Assembly (NCBI RefSeq): GCF_000717245.1
Contig: NZ_JNYQ01000009.1
Span: 124,001 to 188,000, forward strand
From: Kitasatospora papulosa
GTDB taxonomy: Bacteria > Actinomycetota > Actinomycetes > Streptomycetales > Streptomycetaceae
Length of the DNA stretch: 64,000 nt
Direction of reading: 5' to 3'
Part shown: one piece after another, positions 34,433 through 43,148 of the stretch
How positions within the stretch are numbered: the first letter of the stretch is position 1
Layout of the letters: every line of letters begins with the position of its first letter
Made by a program: the position numbers and the translations under genes
Notes under the pieces: generated by a model
What the model saw: the letters and a program-made list of their open reading frames with translations, nothing else
Told to the model about the DNA's origin: nothing
Database searches by the model: none

Positions 34433-35392
34433 GTGACCCCTGCGCCATCGGAACTGACCATCCGTCCGCTCACCGGAGCGGACGAACTCGGTCTCTTCCG
34501 CCGCCTTTCCTACGTGCTCGACCACGAGCTGGCCGACGACCTCGCCACGGGGCGTCGCCGTCCGGAGTGGATGTGGGTGGCCCTGCGCGGCGACCGCGTC
34601 CTCGGCCGGCTCTCCTGGTGGACGGGGCAGGAGGGCGGCAGCCCCCAGTTCCTGGACTTCTTCGACCTGGACGACACCCTGCCGGAGCCGGAGCGCGGCG
34701 CGATCGGGCTGGAGCTGGTGGAGAAGGCGACGGCCGCGGTCGTCCCGGCCGGGAGCCCCCGGCCCGAGTACGGCCGGTTCATCCCCCCGGACTGGCGCGA
34801 GGATCCCGCCGCGCGCGAGATCGTCGAGGCGCGGATACGGGTGATGGAGGCGAGCGGCGCCCGGATGCTGGTCGAGCGCCTGCGCCTGGAGTGGCGGGCG
34901 GGCACACCGGTGCCCCCGGACAGCGGCAGGCTGGTGTTCCGGCAGGTCTCCGGCCGCGAGGACCTCGTCGCGCTGATGGCCCCGGTGATGGAGGGGACCC
35001 TCGACGCGCACGGGCAGGCGGACCTGGCGTCCGGGCTGAGCGCCCGTGAGGCGGCCGAGAAGCAGTACGACGAGGAGTTCGCCGGTCTGCGGACTCCCCG
35101 GGAGTGGTGGCGCGTGGCCGAGCTGCCGAGCGGTGAGCCGGTCGGCTTCGTCGTCCCGGCGCGGAACAACTACCACCCGATGATCTCCTACATCGGGGTG
35201 CTTCCGGCGCACCGCGGGCACGGCTACATCGACGACATCCTCGCCGAGGGCACCAGGGTGCTCGCCGCCCAGGACGGTGTGGAGCGCATCCGGGCGGCGA
35301 CGGACCTCGGCAACGTCCCCATGGCGAAGTCGTTCGCGCGCCTCGGTTACGTCAACTTCGAGCGTGCCTTCGACATGGTGTGGGACCACTGA
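34433..35392 (+). CDS. GNAT family N-acetyltransferase
   Basis: This 319-residue protein seems to contain a degenerate N-terminal GNAT-like half (about 5-150) and a functional C-terminal GNAT domain, whose acetyl-CoA loop lies in YIGVLPAHRGHGYIDDIL near residue 253. The later NVPMAKSFARLGYVNFER is the usual motif B. It is clearly paralogous to the next gene (WMWVALR/WTWVALR, REWWRVAELP/RSWWQLAHTP). The GTG at 34433 has GAGGAG at 34422-34427. The substrate is unknown; related actinobacterial proteins act on small amines or are uncharacterised. Confidence 0.85.
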   Translation: MTPAPSELTIRPLTGADELGLFRRLSYVLDHELADDLATGRRRPEWMWVALRGDRVLGRLSWWTGQEGGSPQFLDFFDLDDTLPEPERGAIGLELVEKATAAVVPAGSPRPEYGRFIPPDWREDPAAREIVEARIRVMEASGARMLVERLRLEWRAGTPVPPDSGRLVFRQVSGREDLVALMAPVMEGTLDAHGQADLASGLSAREAAEKQYDEEFAGLRTPREWWRVAELPSGEPVGFVVPARNNYHPMISYIGVLPAHRGHGYIDDILAEGTRVLAAQDGVERIRAATDLGNVPMAKSFARLGYVNFERAFDMVWDH

Positions 35393-35473
35393 GAAATCGG
35401 TGGACGTGAGGGGTCCGGGGGCCGTACCGTCGGCGCCCGGACACCCGCCCGGAGAGGGAAGGAGGCGAGACCC

Positions 35474-35554
35474 GTGCGCGACCCCGGCACCACCCGCAGC
35501 ACCACGATCACGCGCTCCCGCTCCGCCCGCAGGCCGGTGTCGGACTCGGTCTGA
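35474..35554 (+). CDS. Possible 26-aa peptide between the GNAT genes
   Basis: A GTG at 35474 follows a near-perfect GGAAGGAGG (35457-35465) at ideal distance. The peptide is basic and Ser/Thr/Arg-rich (MRDPGTTRSTTITRSRSARR) with no hydrophobic segment. The strong ribosome site is the only support. It could be a leader for the following acetyltransferase or a chance frame. Confidence 0.3.
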   Translation: MRDPGTTRSTTITRSRSARRPVSDSV

Positions 35555-35598
35555 CCGGGAGCGCTCGCCCCTCGTCACCGAGTCCCGGAGGACTTCCC

Positions 35599-36510
35599 AT
35601 GACCGACCTGGTCATCCGTCCGCTCGTCCCGAGCGACACCCGTCTCTTCCACACGCTCCACGATCCCGGTCTCGTCGGCCGGTCCGCGTTCGGACACCGC
35701 TGGGCCACCGTGGCCGACGGCGGCGAGTACCGCCCCGAGTGGACCTGGGTCGCCCTGCGCGACGGCGTCGTGGTCGCCCGGGCCGCCTGGTGGGGCGGGC
35801 CCGAGGACACCGAACCCGTACTGCTCAACTACTTCGACTTCGCCGAGGGTGAGGACGCCGCGGGCACCGAACTGCTGCGCCGCGCCCCCTGGTCCGTCGA
35901 GTACGAGCTGATCGTCCCCCCGGCCTGGCGTGCGGCCCCCGAGGTGCGGGCGGCCGCGTCGGCACGGATCGCGGCGGCCGAGGCCGCCGGGATGAAGCCG
36001 CTGGTCGAGCGCTACCGGTACGAGTGGACACCGGCGGACGGCCTGCCCGAGCGCCCCGGCCGGCTGGTGTTCCGCGAGGAGCCCGACGACGCGGTGATCC
36101 TGGACGTGCTGCGGCGCGTCCACTCCGTGACGCTGGACGCCCACGCGCGGCGCACCATCGCGGGCCCGGGCGGGCTGGAGCAGGCCGCCCGGGACGAGCT
36201 GGACTTCTTCCACTGGTGCCCCTCGCCCCGCTCGTGGTGGCAGCTCGCCCACACCCCGGACGGCGCGCTCGCGGGCATCCACGTGCCCGCCCGCAATCCG
36301 GGCGGCCCGTGCATCGGCTTCATCGGGGTCGTTCCCGAGGCGCGCGGGCACGGTTACGGCTACGACCTGCTCGTCGAATGCACCCGCTTCCTCGCCGGCG
36401 AGGGCGCCACGGCCGTCGCGGGCGCGACGGACCGGGGCAACGTGCCGATGGCCGCCGCGTTCGCCCGGGCCGGCCACCGCATCACCCAGGAGCGTGTTCA
36501 CCTGGTGTGA
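35599..36510 (+). CDS. GNAT family N-acetyltransferase, paralogue of the preceding gene
   Basis: This 303-residue protein has the same two-part plan as the preceding acetyltransferase. Its N-terminal half carries YRPEWTWVALRDG, and its C-terminal GNAT domain has the acetyl-CoA loop CIGFIGVVPEARGHGYGYDLL near residue 240 and NVPMAAAFARAGHR after it. CGGAGGA stands about ten bases before the ATG. The two genes are an ancient or recent tandem duplication located between treY and treZ. The last 29 bases overlap the 3' end of the convergent GH1 gene. Confidence 0.85.
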   Translation: MTDLVIRPLVPSDTRLFHTLHDPGLVGRSAFGHRWATVADGGEYRPEWTWVALRDGVVVARAAWWGGPEDTEPVLLNYFDFAEGEDAAGTELLRRAPWSVEYELIVPPAWRAAPEVRAAASARIAAAEAAGMKPLVERYRYEWTPADGLPERPGRLVFREEPDDAVILDVLRRVHSVTLDAHARRTIAGPGGLEQAARDELDFFHWCPSPRSWWQLAHTPDGALAGIHVPARNPGGPCIGFIGVVPEARGHGYGYDLLVECTRFLAGEGATAVAGATDRGNVPMAAAFARAGHRITQERVHLV

Positions 36511-37867
36511 GGGAGGGACCACCCGTGCGCTGGGCGCGGATCACGTCGCGGTACCAGGCGTAGGACTCCTTCGGGGTCCTGCGCAGGGTCTCGTAGTCGA
36601 TGTGGACCAGGCCGAAGCGTTTGCTCGCGCCCTCGGTCCATTCGACGTTGTCGGTCAGTGACCAGGTGAAGTAGCCGCGCACGTCGACGCCGGCGTCGAT
36701 GGCCGTGCGCAGCGCCTCCAGGTGCCCCTCCAGGAAGGCGATGCGGCGGCCGTCGGCGACGGGCTCGTCGACCGCGCAGCCGTTCTCGGTGATGTAGACG
36801 GGCGGCAGCCGGTCCCCGAAGCGGTCCCGCAGCTGGCCGAGCGTCTCGGCGAGTCCCTGGGGGACGACGGGCCAGCCGAAGTCGGTGGTGTCGTACCCCT
36901 CGATCTCCCTGATGCCGAAGGGGAGCCCGGAGGGCATCGAGTAGCCCGAGAAGGAGTCGAGCGCTTCCGGCCTGGGCGCTCCGACCAGGGTCGGGTTGTA
37001 GTAGTTGACGCCGTACCAGTCGAGGGGGACAGAGATGATCTTGAGGTCGTCCTCGACCGGGCCGGGCATCAGGGCCGCGAAGCCCTCGTCGGGGTACCGG
37101 CCGGTGAGGACGGGGTCGGCGAACAGCCAGTTGGTCAGGGTGTCGTAGAGCTCCGCGCCCGCACGGTCCTCGTCCGTGTCCCCGGCGGTCCAGACGGGCG
37201 AGTGGGAGAGCGCGATGCCGATGTTGCCGGCGCCCGCGGCGCGCAGCGCGCGTACGGCCAGGCCGTGGGCGAGCAGCTGGTGGTGGGCGGCCGGCAGGGC
37301 GTCGAAGAGGAGCGTGCGGCCGGGGGCGTGCTCGCCGAGGGCGTAGCCGAGCATCGTCACCTCGGCCGGTTCGTTGATGGTGATCCACATGGGGACCCGG
37401 TCGGCGAGGCGCTCGGCGACCATGCCCGCGTACTCGGCGAAGCGGTAGGCGGTGTCCCGGTTGAGCCAGCCGCCCGCCTCGTCCAGCGGGAGCGGGGTGT
37501 CCCAGTGGTAGAGCGTCGGGGCGGGGGTGATGCCGTGGGCACAGAGTTCGTCGACGAGCCGGTCGTAGAAATCCAGACCGGCGGGGTTGAGCGAACCGCT
37601 GCCGCCGGGCACGACCCGGGGCCAGCTGATGGAGAAGCGGAAGGCGTCGGCGCCGAGTCCGGCGAGCAGGGCCACGTCCTCGCGGTAGCGCTCGTGGAAG
37701 CCGGTTCCGCGGGTGGTGTCGGTGCCGTCCTTGATGCGGCCGGGCTGGGCCGCGAAGGCGTCCCAGCCGGAGAGCCCCTTGCCGTCGGCGTCGAAGGCCC
37801 CCTCCGTCTGGAAGGCGGAGGCGGAGGCGCCCCACAGGAAGCCGGGTGGGAAGGTCGGCACGGTCAT
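36482..37867 (-). CDS. Beta-glucosidase (GH1 family)
   Basis: This 461-residue enzyme has the complete GH1 pattern: FLWGASASAFQTEGAFDADGKG in two parts at the N-terminus, the acid/base Glu in TINEPAE near residue 167, and the nucleophile Glu in VYITENG near residue 365. No signal peptide is present, so it would hydrolyse imported beta-glucosides such as cellobiose inside the cell. No sugar-transport gene or CebR-type operator is adjacent. It is divergent from treZ and convergent, with a 29-base overlap, with the GNAT gene. Confidence 0.94.
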   Translation of the reverse strand: MTVPTFPPGFLWGASASAFQTEGAFDADGKGLSGWDAFAAQPGRIKDGTDTTRGTGFHERYREDVALLAGLGADAFRFSISWPRVVPGGSGSLNPAGLDFYDRLVDELCAHGITPAPTLYHWDTPLPLDEAGGWLNRDTAYRFAEYAGMVAERLADRVPMWITINEPAEVTMLGYALGEHAPGRTLLFDALPAAHHQLLAHGLAVRALRAAGAGNIGIALSHSPVWTAGDTDEDRAGAELYDTLTNWLFADPVLTGRYPDEGFAALMPGPVEDDLKIISVPLDWYGVNYYNPTLVGAPRPEALDSFSGYSMPSGLPFGIREIEGYDTTDFGWPVVPQGLAETLGQLRDRFGDRLPPVYITENGCAVDEPVADGRRIAFLEGHLEALRTAIDAGVDVRGYFTWSLTDNVEWTEGASKRFGLVHIDYETLRRTPKESYAWYRDVIRAQRTGGPSLTPGEHAPG

Positions 37868-38070
37868 CTCGGCCTCCAGCAGCCGTAAGAGGGACCTCGT
37901 GGTACTGCCCGGGCTCGCCGCGAATGAGCAGAACCCGGCAGGGCAATGATCAGGACCAGACCCTAACGGCCAGGTGTGGGCTCGCTCCAGTGTCCCGGGG
38001 CGGTGCGTACGGATTCCGCCGGCCGTGGGGACTCCGGCGTGGCATCAGGTGCATGGACGAGGAGTGCTGA

Positions 38071-39831
38071 ATGCAGTTCGAGGTGTGGGCCCCCGAGGCC
38101 GGGTCGGCCGCGCTGTGCACGGCGGGCGGACGCCTGCCGATGGAGCGTGATGAGCGGCGCGCGGGCTGGTGGACGGCGGAGGCGGAGGCCGCCGACGGCG
38201 ACCGCTACGGCTTCTCGCTCGACGGCGGCCCGGTGCTGCCAGATCCGCGGTCCCGGCGCCAGCCGGACGGGCCGGACGGCGGGAGCGCGGTCGTCGACCA
38301 GGACGCCCACACCTGGCGCGCCGCCTGGGCGGGGCGCGGGCTGCCGGGTGCGGTCCTGTACGAACTGCACATCGGCACGTTCACGGAGGCGGGCACCTTC
38401 GACGCCGCGGCGGAGCGGCTCGGCCATCTCGTGGAGCTCGGTGTCACCCATGTGTCCGTGATGCCCGTCTGCCCGTTCCCGGGAACCCACGGGTGGGGGT
38501 ACGAAGGGGTGTCGCTCTGGGCGGTGCACGAGCCGTACGGTGGTCCGGGCGGACTGAAGCGTTTTGTCGACACGGCGCACGGGCTGGGTCTCGCCGTCGT
38601 CCTGGACGTGGTCCACAACCACCTGGGGCCCTCGGGCAACCACCTCCCGGCGTTCGGCCCGTACTTCACGGACACGCACCACACGCCCTGGGGCTCGGCC
38701 GTCAATCTCGACGCCCCCGGCTCCGACGAGGTACGGGCGTATCTGCTGGGCAGCGCGCTCGCCTGGCTGCGGGACTACCGGCTGGACGGTCTGCGTCTGG
38801 ACGCCGTCCACGCGCTGGCCGACGGCAGGGCGCTCACCTTCCTGGAGGAGCTCTCCACCGCGGTCGACGCGCTCGCCTCGGAGCTCGGCCGGCCGCTCAC
38901 GCTGATCGCGGAGTCCGACCTCTGCGACCCCCGCACGACGACCCCGCGCACCGAGGGCGGCATCGGGCTGCACGCCCAGTGGAACGACGACTTCCACCAC
39001 GCCCTGCACACCGCGCTCACCGGCGAGTCCCAGGGCTACTACGCCGACTTCGCGACCGCCCCGCTGGCCGCACTCGCGAAGACCATGACGAAGGCCTTCT
39101 TCCACAACGGGACGTACTCCAGCTTCCGGGGCCGCGTGCACGGCCGCCCCGTGGACGCCGCCCGGACACCCGCCCACCGTTTCGTCGGCTACGCCCAGAC
39201 CCATGACCAGATCGGCAACCGCGCCCTCGGTGACCGGCTCGCAGCCGGGCTCTCCCCGGGCCTCCAGGCGTGCGCGGCGGCGCTGGTGCTCACCGGGCCG
39301 TTCGTGCCGATGCTCTTCATGGGCGAGGAGTGGGGCGCCCGCACCCCCTGGCAGTTCTTCACCGACCACACCGACGAGGAACTCGCCCGCGCCGTACGCG
39401 ACGGCCGGAGACGGGAGTTCGCGGCACACGGCTGGGCGGAGGAGGACATCCCCGATCCTCAGGACCCGGCCACCCGCGCCCGCTCCTGTCTCGACTGGAG
39501 CGAGCCGGAGCGGGACCCGCACGCGCGGCTGTACGCCTGGTACCGCGAGCTGGTCGCCCTGCGCCGCGCCCTGCCGGACCTCTCCGACCCGGACCTGGAG
39601 TCGGTGCGGACGGCGTACGACGAGGAGGCCCGCTGGATCGTGTGCCGGAGGGGCGATCTGCGGGTCGCGGTCAACCTCTCGGGGAAGCCGGCGGCCATTC
39701 CGCTGGGCGCCGCCCGGCGCCGGGCCGGCGGGGGCAGGGTGCTGGCGGCCTGGGAGCCGGTGCGGGCCCCCGGCGCCGACGGCCTGCTGCACCTGCCGGC
39801 GGAGTCGTGCGTGGTGCTGGCCGACAGCTGA
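38071..39831 (+). CDS. treZ: Maltooligosyltrehalose trehalohydrolase
   Basis: This 586-residue GH13 enzyme releases free trehalose from the product of TreY. It opens with the E-set domain start MQFEVWAPEAGSAALC. GH13 motifs follow: VVLDVVHNHLGPSGNH, the nucleophile in GLRLDAVHAL, the acid in LIAESDLCDPR and the His-Asp in QTHDQIGNR. The length is right for TreZ. GAGGAG lies eight bases before the ATG. TreY and TreZ are usually adjacent; here two acetyltransferases, an FHA gene and a glucosidase lie between them. Confidence 0.95.
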   Translation: MQFEVWAPEAGSAALCTAGGRLPMERDERRAGWWTAEAEAADGDRYGFSLDGGPVLPDPRSRRQPDGPDGGSAVVDQDAHTWRAAWAGRGLPGAVLYELHIGTFTEAGTFDAAAERLGHLVELGVTHVSVMPVCPFPGTHGWGYEGVSLWAVHEPYGGPGGLKRFVDTAHGLGLAVVLDVVHNHLGPSGNHLPAFGPYFTDTHHTPWGSAVNLDAPGSDEVRAYLLGSALAWLRDYRLDGLRLDAVHALADGRALTFLEELSTAVDALASELGRPLTLIAESDLCDPRTTTPRTEGGIGLHAQWNDDFHHALHTALTGESQGYYADFATAPLAALAKTMTKAFFHNGTYSSFRGRVHGRPVDAARTPAHRFVGYAQTHDQIGNRALGDRLAAGLSPGLQACAAALVLTGPFVPMLFMGEEWGARTPWQFFTDHTDEELARAVRDGRRREFAAHGWAEEDIPDPQDPATRARSCLDWSEPERDPHARLYAWYRELVALRRALPDLSDPDLESVRTAYDEEARWIVCRRGDLRVAVNLSGKPAAIPLGAARRRAGGGRVLAAWEPVRAPGADGLLHLPAESCVVLADS

Positions 39832-39853
39832 GCGGCGTCTTCGGCAGGAGGGC

Positions 39854-40984
39854 CTACTCGACGACCGCCAGTTCGCGCGCGGTGGTGTTCAGCCGCCTGC
39901 CCCCGCTCGCCGTGACCGTGACGATGTCCTCGATGCGGACACCGAAGCGGCCGGGCAGGTAGATGCCCGGCTCCACGGAGAAGCACATCCCGGGGACCAG
40001 CGGCTGCTCCTCGCCCTCGATCATGTAGGGCGGCTCGTGGGTGGTGACGCCGATGCCGTGGCCGGTGCGGTGGATGAACCGTTCGCCGTAGCCGAACTCG
40101 GTGATGACGGCGCGCGCCGCCCGGTCGACGTCCTGGCAGGCCGCTCCGGGCCGCACCGCGCGGCAGCCGGCCTCCTGGGCCTCCCGTACGACGTCGTGGA
40201 CCCGCTGCTCCTCGGCGGTGGGTTCGCCGACGTGGACGGTGCGGGAGGTGTCGGAGCCGTAGCCGTGCTTCAGGCCGCCGAAGTCCAGGACCACCATGTC
40301 GCCCTGCTCGATGGTGCGGTCGCCCGCCTCGTGGTGCGGGTCGGCGCCGTTGGGCCCGGACCCCACCACGGTGAAGTCGACCTGGGAGTGCCCGTGTTCG
40401 AGGAGCAGCGCGGCCAGGTCGGCGGCCACGTCGCTCTCCCGGCGGCCGGAGAAGCGAACCTTGAGGATCCGCTCGTACGTCGCGTCGGCCGCGGCCCCCG
40501 CCGCGGCGAGCCTCTCCAGCTCGGCCGCGTCCTTGACGGCGCGCAGCATCGGCAGGGCCTCGGTCAGCGAGGCGTAGGAGGTGTCGGGGAGCAGCTTGTG
40601 CAGGGCCAGCAGATGCAGCGCCCAGGCGTTGTCGCTGATCCCGAAGCGGCCCTTGGCGTCGAGCAGTCCGGCGGCCAGGGTGTACGGGTTCGCGGCGTCG
40701 GTCCAGTCCCGCAGGGTCAGGGCGGGGGAACCGGCGGCCCGTTCCGCGTCGGCCGCCTCCAGGGCCGGGACGACGAGGACGGGGTCGTGGCCCGCCCGCA
40801 GCACGAGCAGGGTGAGGCGCTCCGTGTCCGCGGTCGGCCGGTAGCCGGTGAGGTGGACCATGTCGGGGCCCGGCGCCACGAGGACGCCGGCCAGGCCGGC
40901 GGCGTCGGCCGCCTCGGCGGCGCGGGTCATCCGGGCCCGGTAGTCGTCGGCGGTGAAGGGTACGGGGTGATCGGTGCTGGGCAT
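39854..40984 (-). CDS. M24 family metallopeptidase (Xaa-Pro aminopeptidase-like)
   Basis: This 376-residue protein has a creatinase-like N-terminal domain and a pita-bread M24 domain. All five dinuclear metal ligands can be placed: Asp in VVLDFGG, Asp in GSDTSR, His in HRTGHGIG, Glu in SVEPGIY and Glu in RIEDIVTV. It probably cleaves N-terminal residues before proline from peptides in the cytoplasm, though prolidase activity is possible. The ATG at 40984 has AGGAGG at 40990-40995; a long upstream extension of the frame is rejected. Confidence 0.92.
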   Translation of the reverse strand: MPSTDHPVPFTADDYRARMTRAAEAADAAGLAGVLVAPGPDMVHLTGYRPTADTERLTLLVLRAGHDPVLVVPALEAADAERAAGSPALTLRDWTDAANPYTLAAGLLDAKGRFGISDNAWALHLLALHKLLPDTSYASLTEALPMLRAVKDAAELERLAAAGAAADATYERILKVRFSGRRESDVAADLAALLLEHGHSQVDFTVVGSGPNGADPHHEAGDRTIEQGDMVVLDFGGLKHGYGSDTSRTVHVGEPTAEEQRVHDVVREAQEAGCRAVRPGAACQDVDRAARAVITEFGYGERFIHRTGHGIGVTTHEPPYMIEGEEQPLVPGMCFSVEPGIYLPGRFGVRIEDIVTVTASGGRRLNTTARELAVVE

Positions 40985-41075
40985 GGGTACCTCCTGGCGG
41001 GGCGACGCGGCACACAGCATCCTGCCCGGCCGCCGGGGCGGGCGCGAGCGGTATCGCACGCGTGCCGCGCACGGC

Positions 41076-41702
41076 TCAGCGAAGCCGTACGACGAGGTCG
41101 GCGCGGTCGCGGTGCCGCTCGACGAGCCGGGCGTTGCGCTCGTCGGATCCCGCCACCCAACGCTCGGCGTCCGGGCGGGACTTGCCGAAGCGCACATGCC
41201 GGTCCACCAGGCCGCGCACCCGCGTGGCGGGATCGGCGTCCAGGAACCACACCTCGTCCAGCAGTCCGCGCACCGGCGCCCAGGGGCCCTCGTCCAGCAG
41301 CAGGTAGTTGCCCTCGGTCACGACGAGGGGGACGTCCGCGGGGACGCGGACGGATCCGGCGACCGGCTCCTCGATCGCGCGGTCGAAGGCGGGCGCGTAC
41401 ACCGGGTCCTGGCCCTCGGGGTGGCGCAGCCGGCGCAGCAGGGCCGCGTACCCGGCGGCGTCGAAGGTGTCGGGGGCGCCCTTGCGGCCGGCCCTCCCGA
41501 GGCGTTCCAGCTCGGCCCCGGCCAGGTGGAAGCCGTCCATGGGGACCAGGACGGCACGTCCCGCGAGCTGTTCGACGAGGCGGGCGGCCAGCGTGGACTT
41601 CCCGGCGCCGGGCGCCCCGGCGATGCCGAGGATGCGGCGTCCGCCGGCGGCGGCGAGGGTGCGGGCGCGGTCCGTCAGCGCGGTGAGGTCGCTCGTGTCC
41701 AT
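41076..41702 (-). CDS. Nucleoside/nucleotide kinase family protein (uridine kinase-like)
   Basis: This 208-residue P-loop kinase has the Walker A motif GIAGAPGAGKS near residues 26-36, VPMDGFHL near 54 (as in PanK/uridine kinase relatives such as FrcK/YggC) and the segment VTEGNYLLLDEGPW near 125. These match the family once called fructose transport system kinases. The phosphorylated substrate is not known. The ATG at 41702 is chosen from the protein start; upstream starts would add ten residues and ribosome sites are poor. Confidence 0.82.
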   Translation of the reverse strand: MDTSDLTALTDRARTLAAAGGRRILGIAGAPGAGKSTLAARLVEQLAGRAVLVPMDGFHLAGAELERLGRAGRKGAPDTFDAAGYAALLRRLRHPEGQDPVYAPAFDRAIEEPVAGSVRVPADVPLVVTEGNYLLLDEGPWAPVRGLLDEVWFLDADPATRVRGLVDRHVRFGKSRPDAERWVAGSDERNARLVERHRDRADLVVRLR

Positions 41703-41810
41703 GGCGGGCATTGTCCCCGGCGGGACCGGCACACGTTAGTGTTACGTATAACGCACGCATGCTCCCCGCTGCTCCCGTACCGCACACGTACTGCCGAGGT
41801 CGAGGTCCCC

Positions 41811-42197
41811 ATGTCCCACATCGCTCTGGTCACGCTGGTCGTCCGCGACTACGACGAGGCTCTCTCCTTCTACACCGGCGCCCTCGGGTTCGAGCTGGTG
41901 GAGGACACGGACCGGGGCGACGGCTCCCGCTGGGTGGTGGTCCGTCCGCGGGGCACGGCCGGGACCGGTCTGCTCCTGGCGCGCGCCAAGGACGAGGAGC
42001 AGCGAGGGAGCATCGGGGCGCAGACGGGCGGCCGGGTCGGATTCTTCCTGCACACGGAGGACTTCGCGGGCGACCACGAACGGATGCGGGCGGCCGGGGT
42101 GCGCTTCCTGGAGGAGCCGCGGCACGAGACGTACGGCTCCGTCGCCGTCTTCGAGGACCTGTACGGCAACCGGTGGGACCTGCTGCAGCCGGCGTGA
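41811..42197 (+). CDS. VOC (glyoxalase-fold) family protein
   Basis: This 128-residue protein has the paired beta-alpha-beta-beta-beta modules of the vicinal oxygen chelate family. Metal-site candidates are the first His (MSHIALVTLVVRDYDEAL), the central FFLHTEDFAGDHERM and the last Glu in VAVFEDLYGNRWDLLQPA, a characteristic ending. Substrates range from methylglyoxal adducts to antibiotics and cannot be deduced. GAGGTCGAGG precedes the ATG. It is convergent with the LysR gene. Confidence 0.85.
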   Translation: MSHIALVTLVVRDYDEALSFYTGALGFELVEDTDRGDGSRWVVVRPRGTAGTGLLLARAKDEEQRGSIGAQTGGRVGFFLHTEDFAGDHERMRAAGVRFLEEPRHETYGSVAVFEDLYGNRWDLLQPA

Positions 42198-42212
42198 TCG
42201 CGCGCCCGGACG

Positions 42213-43118
42213 TCAGACGGGTCCCGCCGCCGCGCGCAGAGCCTCCAGGACCGGCTTGATCAACGGATGCCCCTCGGCGCCCTGCCGTACGGCGGCGAAG
42301 ACCCGCCGGGTCGGGGCGACGCCCTCCACCGGCCGTACGACGACATCGCCGAGGCCGGTGCCGCGCAGCGCCGAGCGGGGCACCAGGGCCACCCCGGCGC
42401 CCGCCCCGGCCAGGGCGACCACGGCGTGGAAGTCGTCCGACGAGTGCTCCAGCAGGGGTTCGAAGCCGGCGTACTCGCAGGCCAGGACCACCACGTCGTG
42501 GCACGGGTTGCCCGGGTAGGGACCGATCCAGGTGTCCTTGGCGAGATCGGCGACGGCCACGTGGTCCTGTCCCGCCAGCCGGTGGCCGACCGGCAGCACC
42601 GCGTCGAAGGGCTCGGAGTAGAGCGGCACCCGGGTCAGCCGGCGGTCGTCGTCACCGGGCGCGCCCCGGTATTCGACGGCCACCGCCACATCGACCTGCC
42701 GGTCGAGCACCATCGGCACGCTGGCGTCGCCCTCGGCGTCCTGCACCCGGACCCGGATCCCCGGCGCCGTGCGGGTGAGCTCGGCGATCGCGGGCGCGAG
42801 GACGAGCCCGATGCCCGTGGCGAACGCGGCGACCGTGACCGTCCCGGCCACACCCGCGCCGTAGTCGGCGAGCTCCGCCTCCGCCCGCTCCAGCTGCGCG
42901 AGGACCGCGTTGGCGTGGGTCAGCAGAATCTCTCCCGCGGCGGTCAGCCGGGCGCCACGGGCCCCGCGTTCGACGAGCCGGTGGCCGGTCTCCTGCTCCA
43001 GGGCGGCGAGCTGCTGGGAGACCGCCGAGGGGGTCAGGTACAGCGCGGCGGCTGCGGCGGTCACCGTGCGGTGGTCGGCCACCGCACGGAGGATGCGCAG
43101 CCGCCGTGCATCGATCAT
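42213..43118 (-). CDS. LysR family transcriptional regulator
   Basis: This 301-residue regulator has an N-terminal winged helix-turn-helix (RRLRILRAVADHRTVTAAAA, with recognition helix TPSAVSQQLAALE at about 29-41) and a substrate-binding-like effector domain (about 90-300). It is followed 30 bases upstream-side by kbl on the same strand, that is, the LysR gene lies downstream of kbl and could be cotranscribed. Its target may be tdh-kbl or a distant gene. The effector is unknown. Confidence 0.9.
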   Translation of the reverse strand: MIDARRLRILRAVADHRTVTAAAAALYLTPSAVSQQLAALEQETGHRLVERGARGARLTAAGEILLTHANAVLAQLERAEAELADYGAGVAGTVTVAAFATGIGLVLAPAIAELTRTAPGIRVRVQDAEGDASVPMVLDRQVDVAVAVEYRGAPGDDDRRLTRVPLYSEPFDAVLPVGHRLAGQDHVAVADLAKDTWIGPYPGNPCHDVVVLACEYAGFEPLLEHSSDDFHAVVALAGAGAGVALVPRSALRGTGLGDVVVRPVEGVAPTRRVFAAVRQGAEGHPLIKPVLEALRAAAGPV

Positions 43119-43148
43119 GCGCTCATTGTCCCAGCTCGCAGGGCCGTT

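Noticed and set aside
35556..35568. CebR-type operator (GGGAGCGCTC) possibly linked to the beta-glucosidase
   Set aside because: The outer bases do not match the full 14-base box and the site lies before the acetyltransferase gene, more than 2 kb from the glucosidase start.
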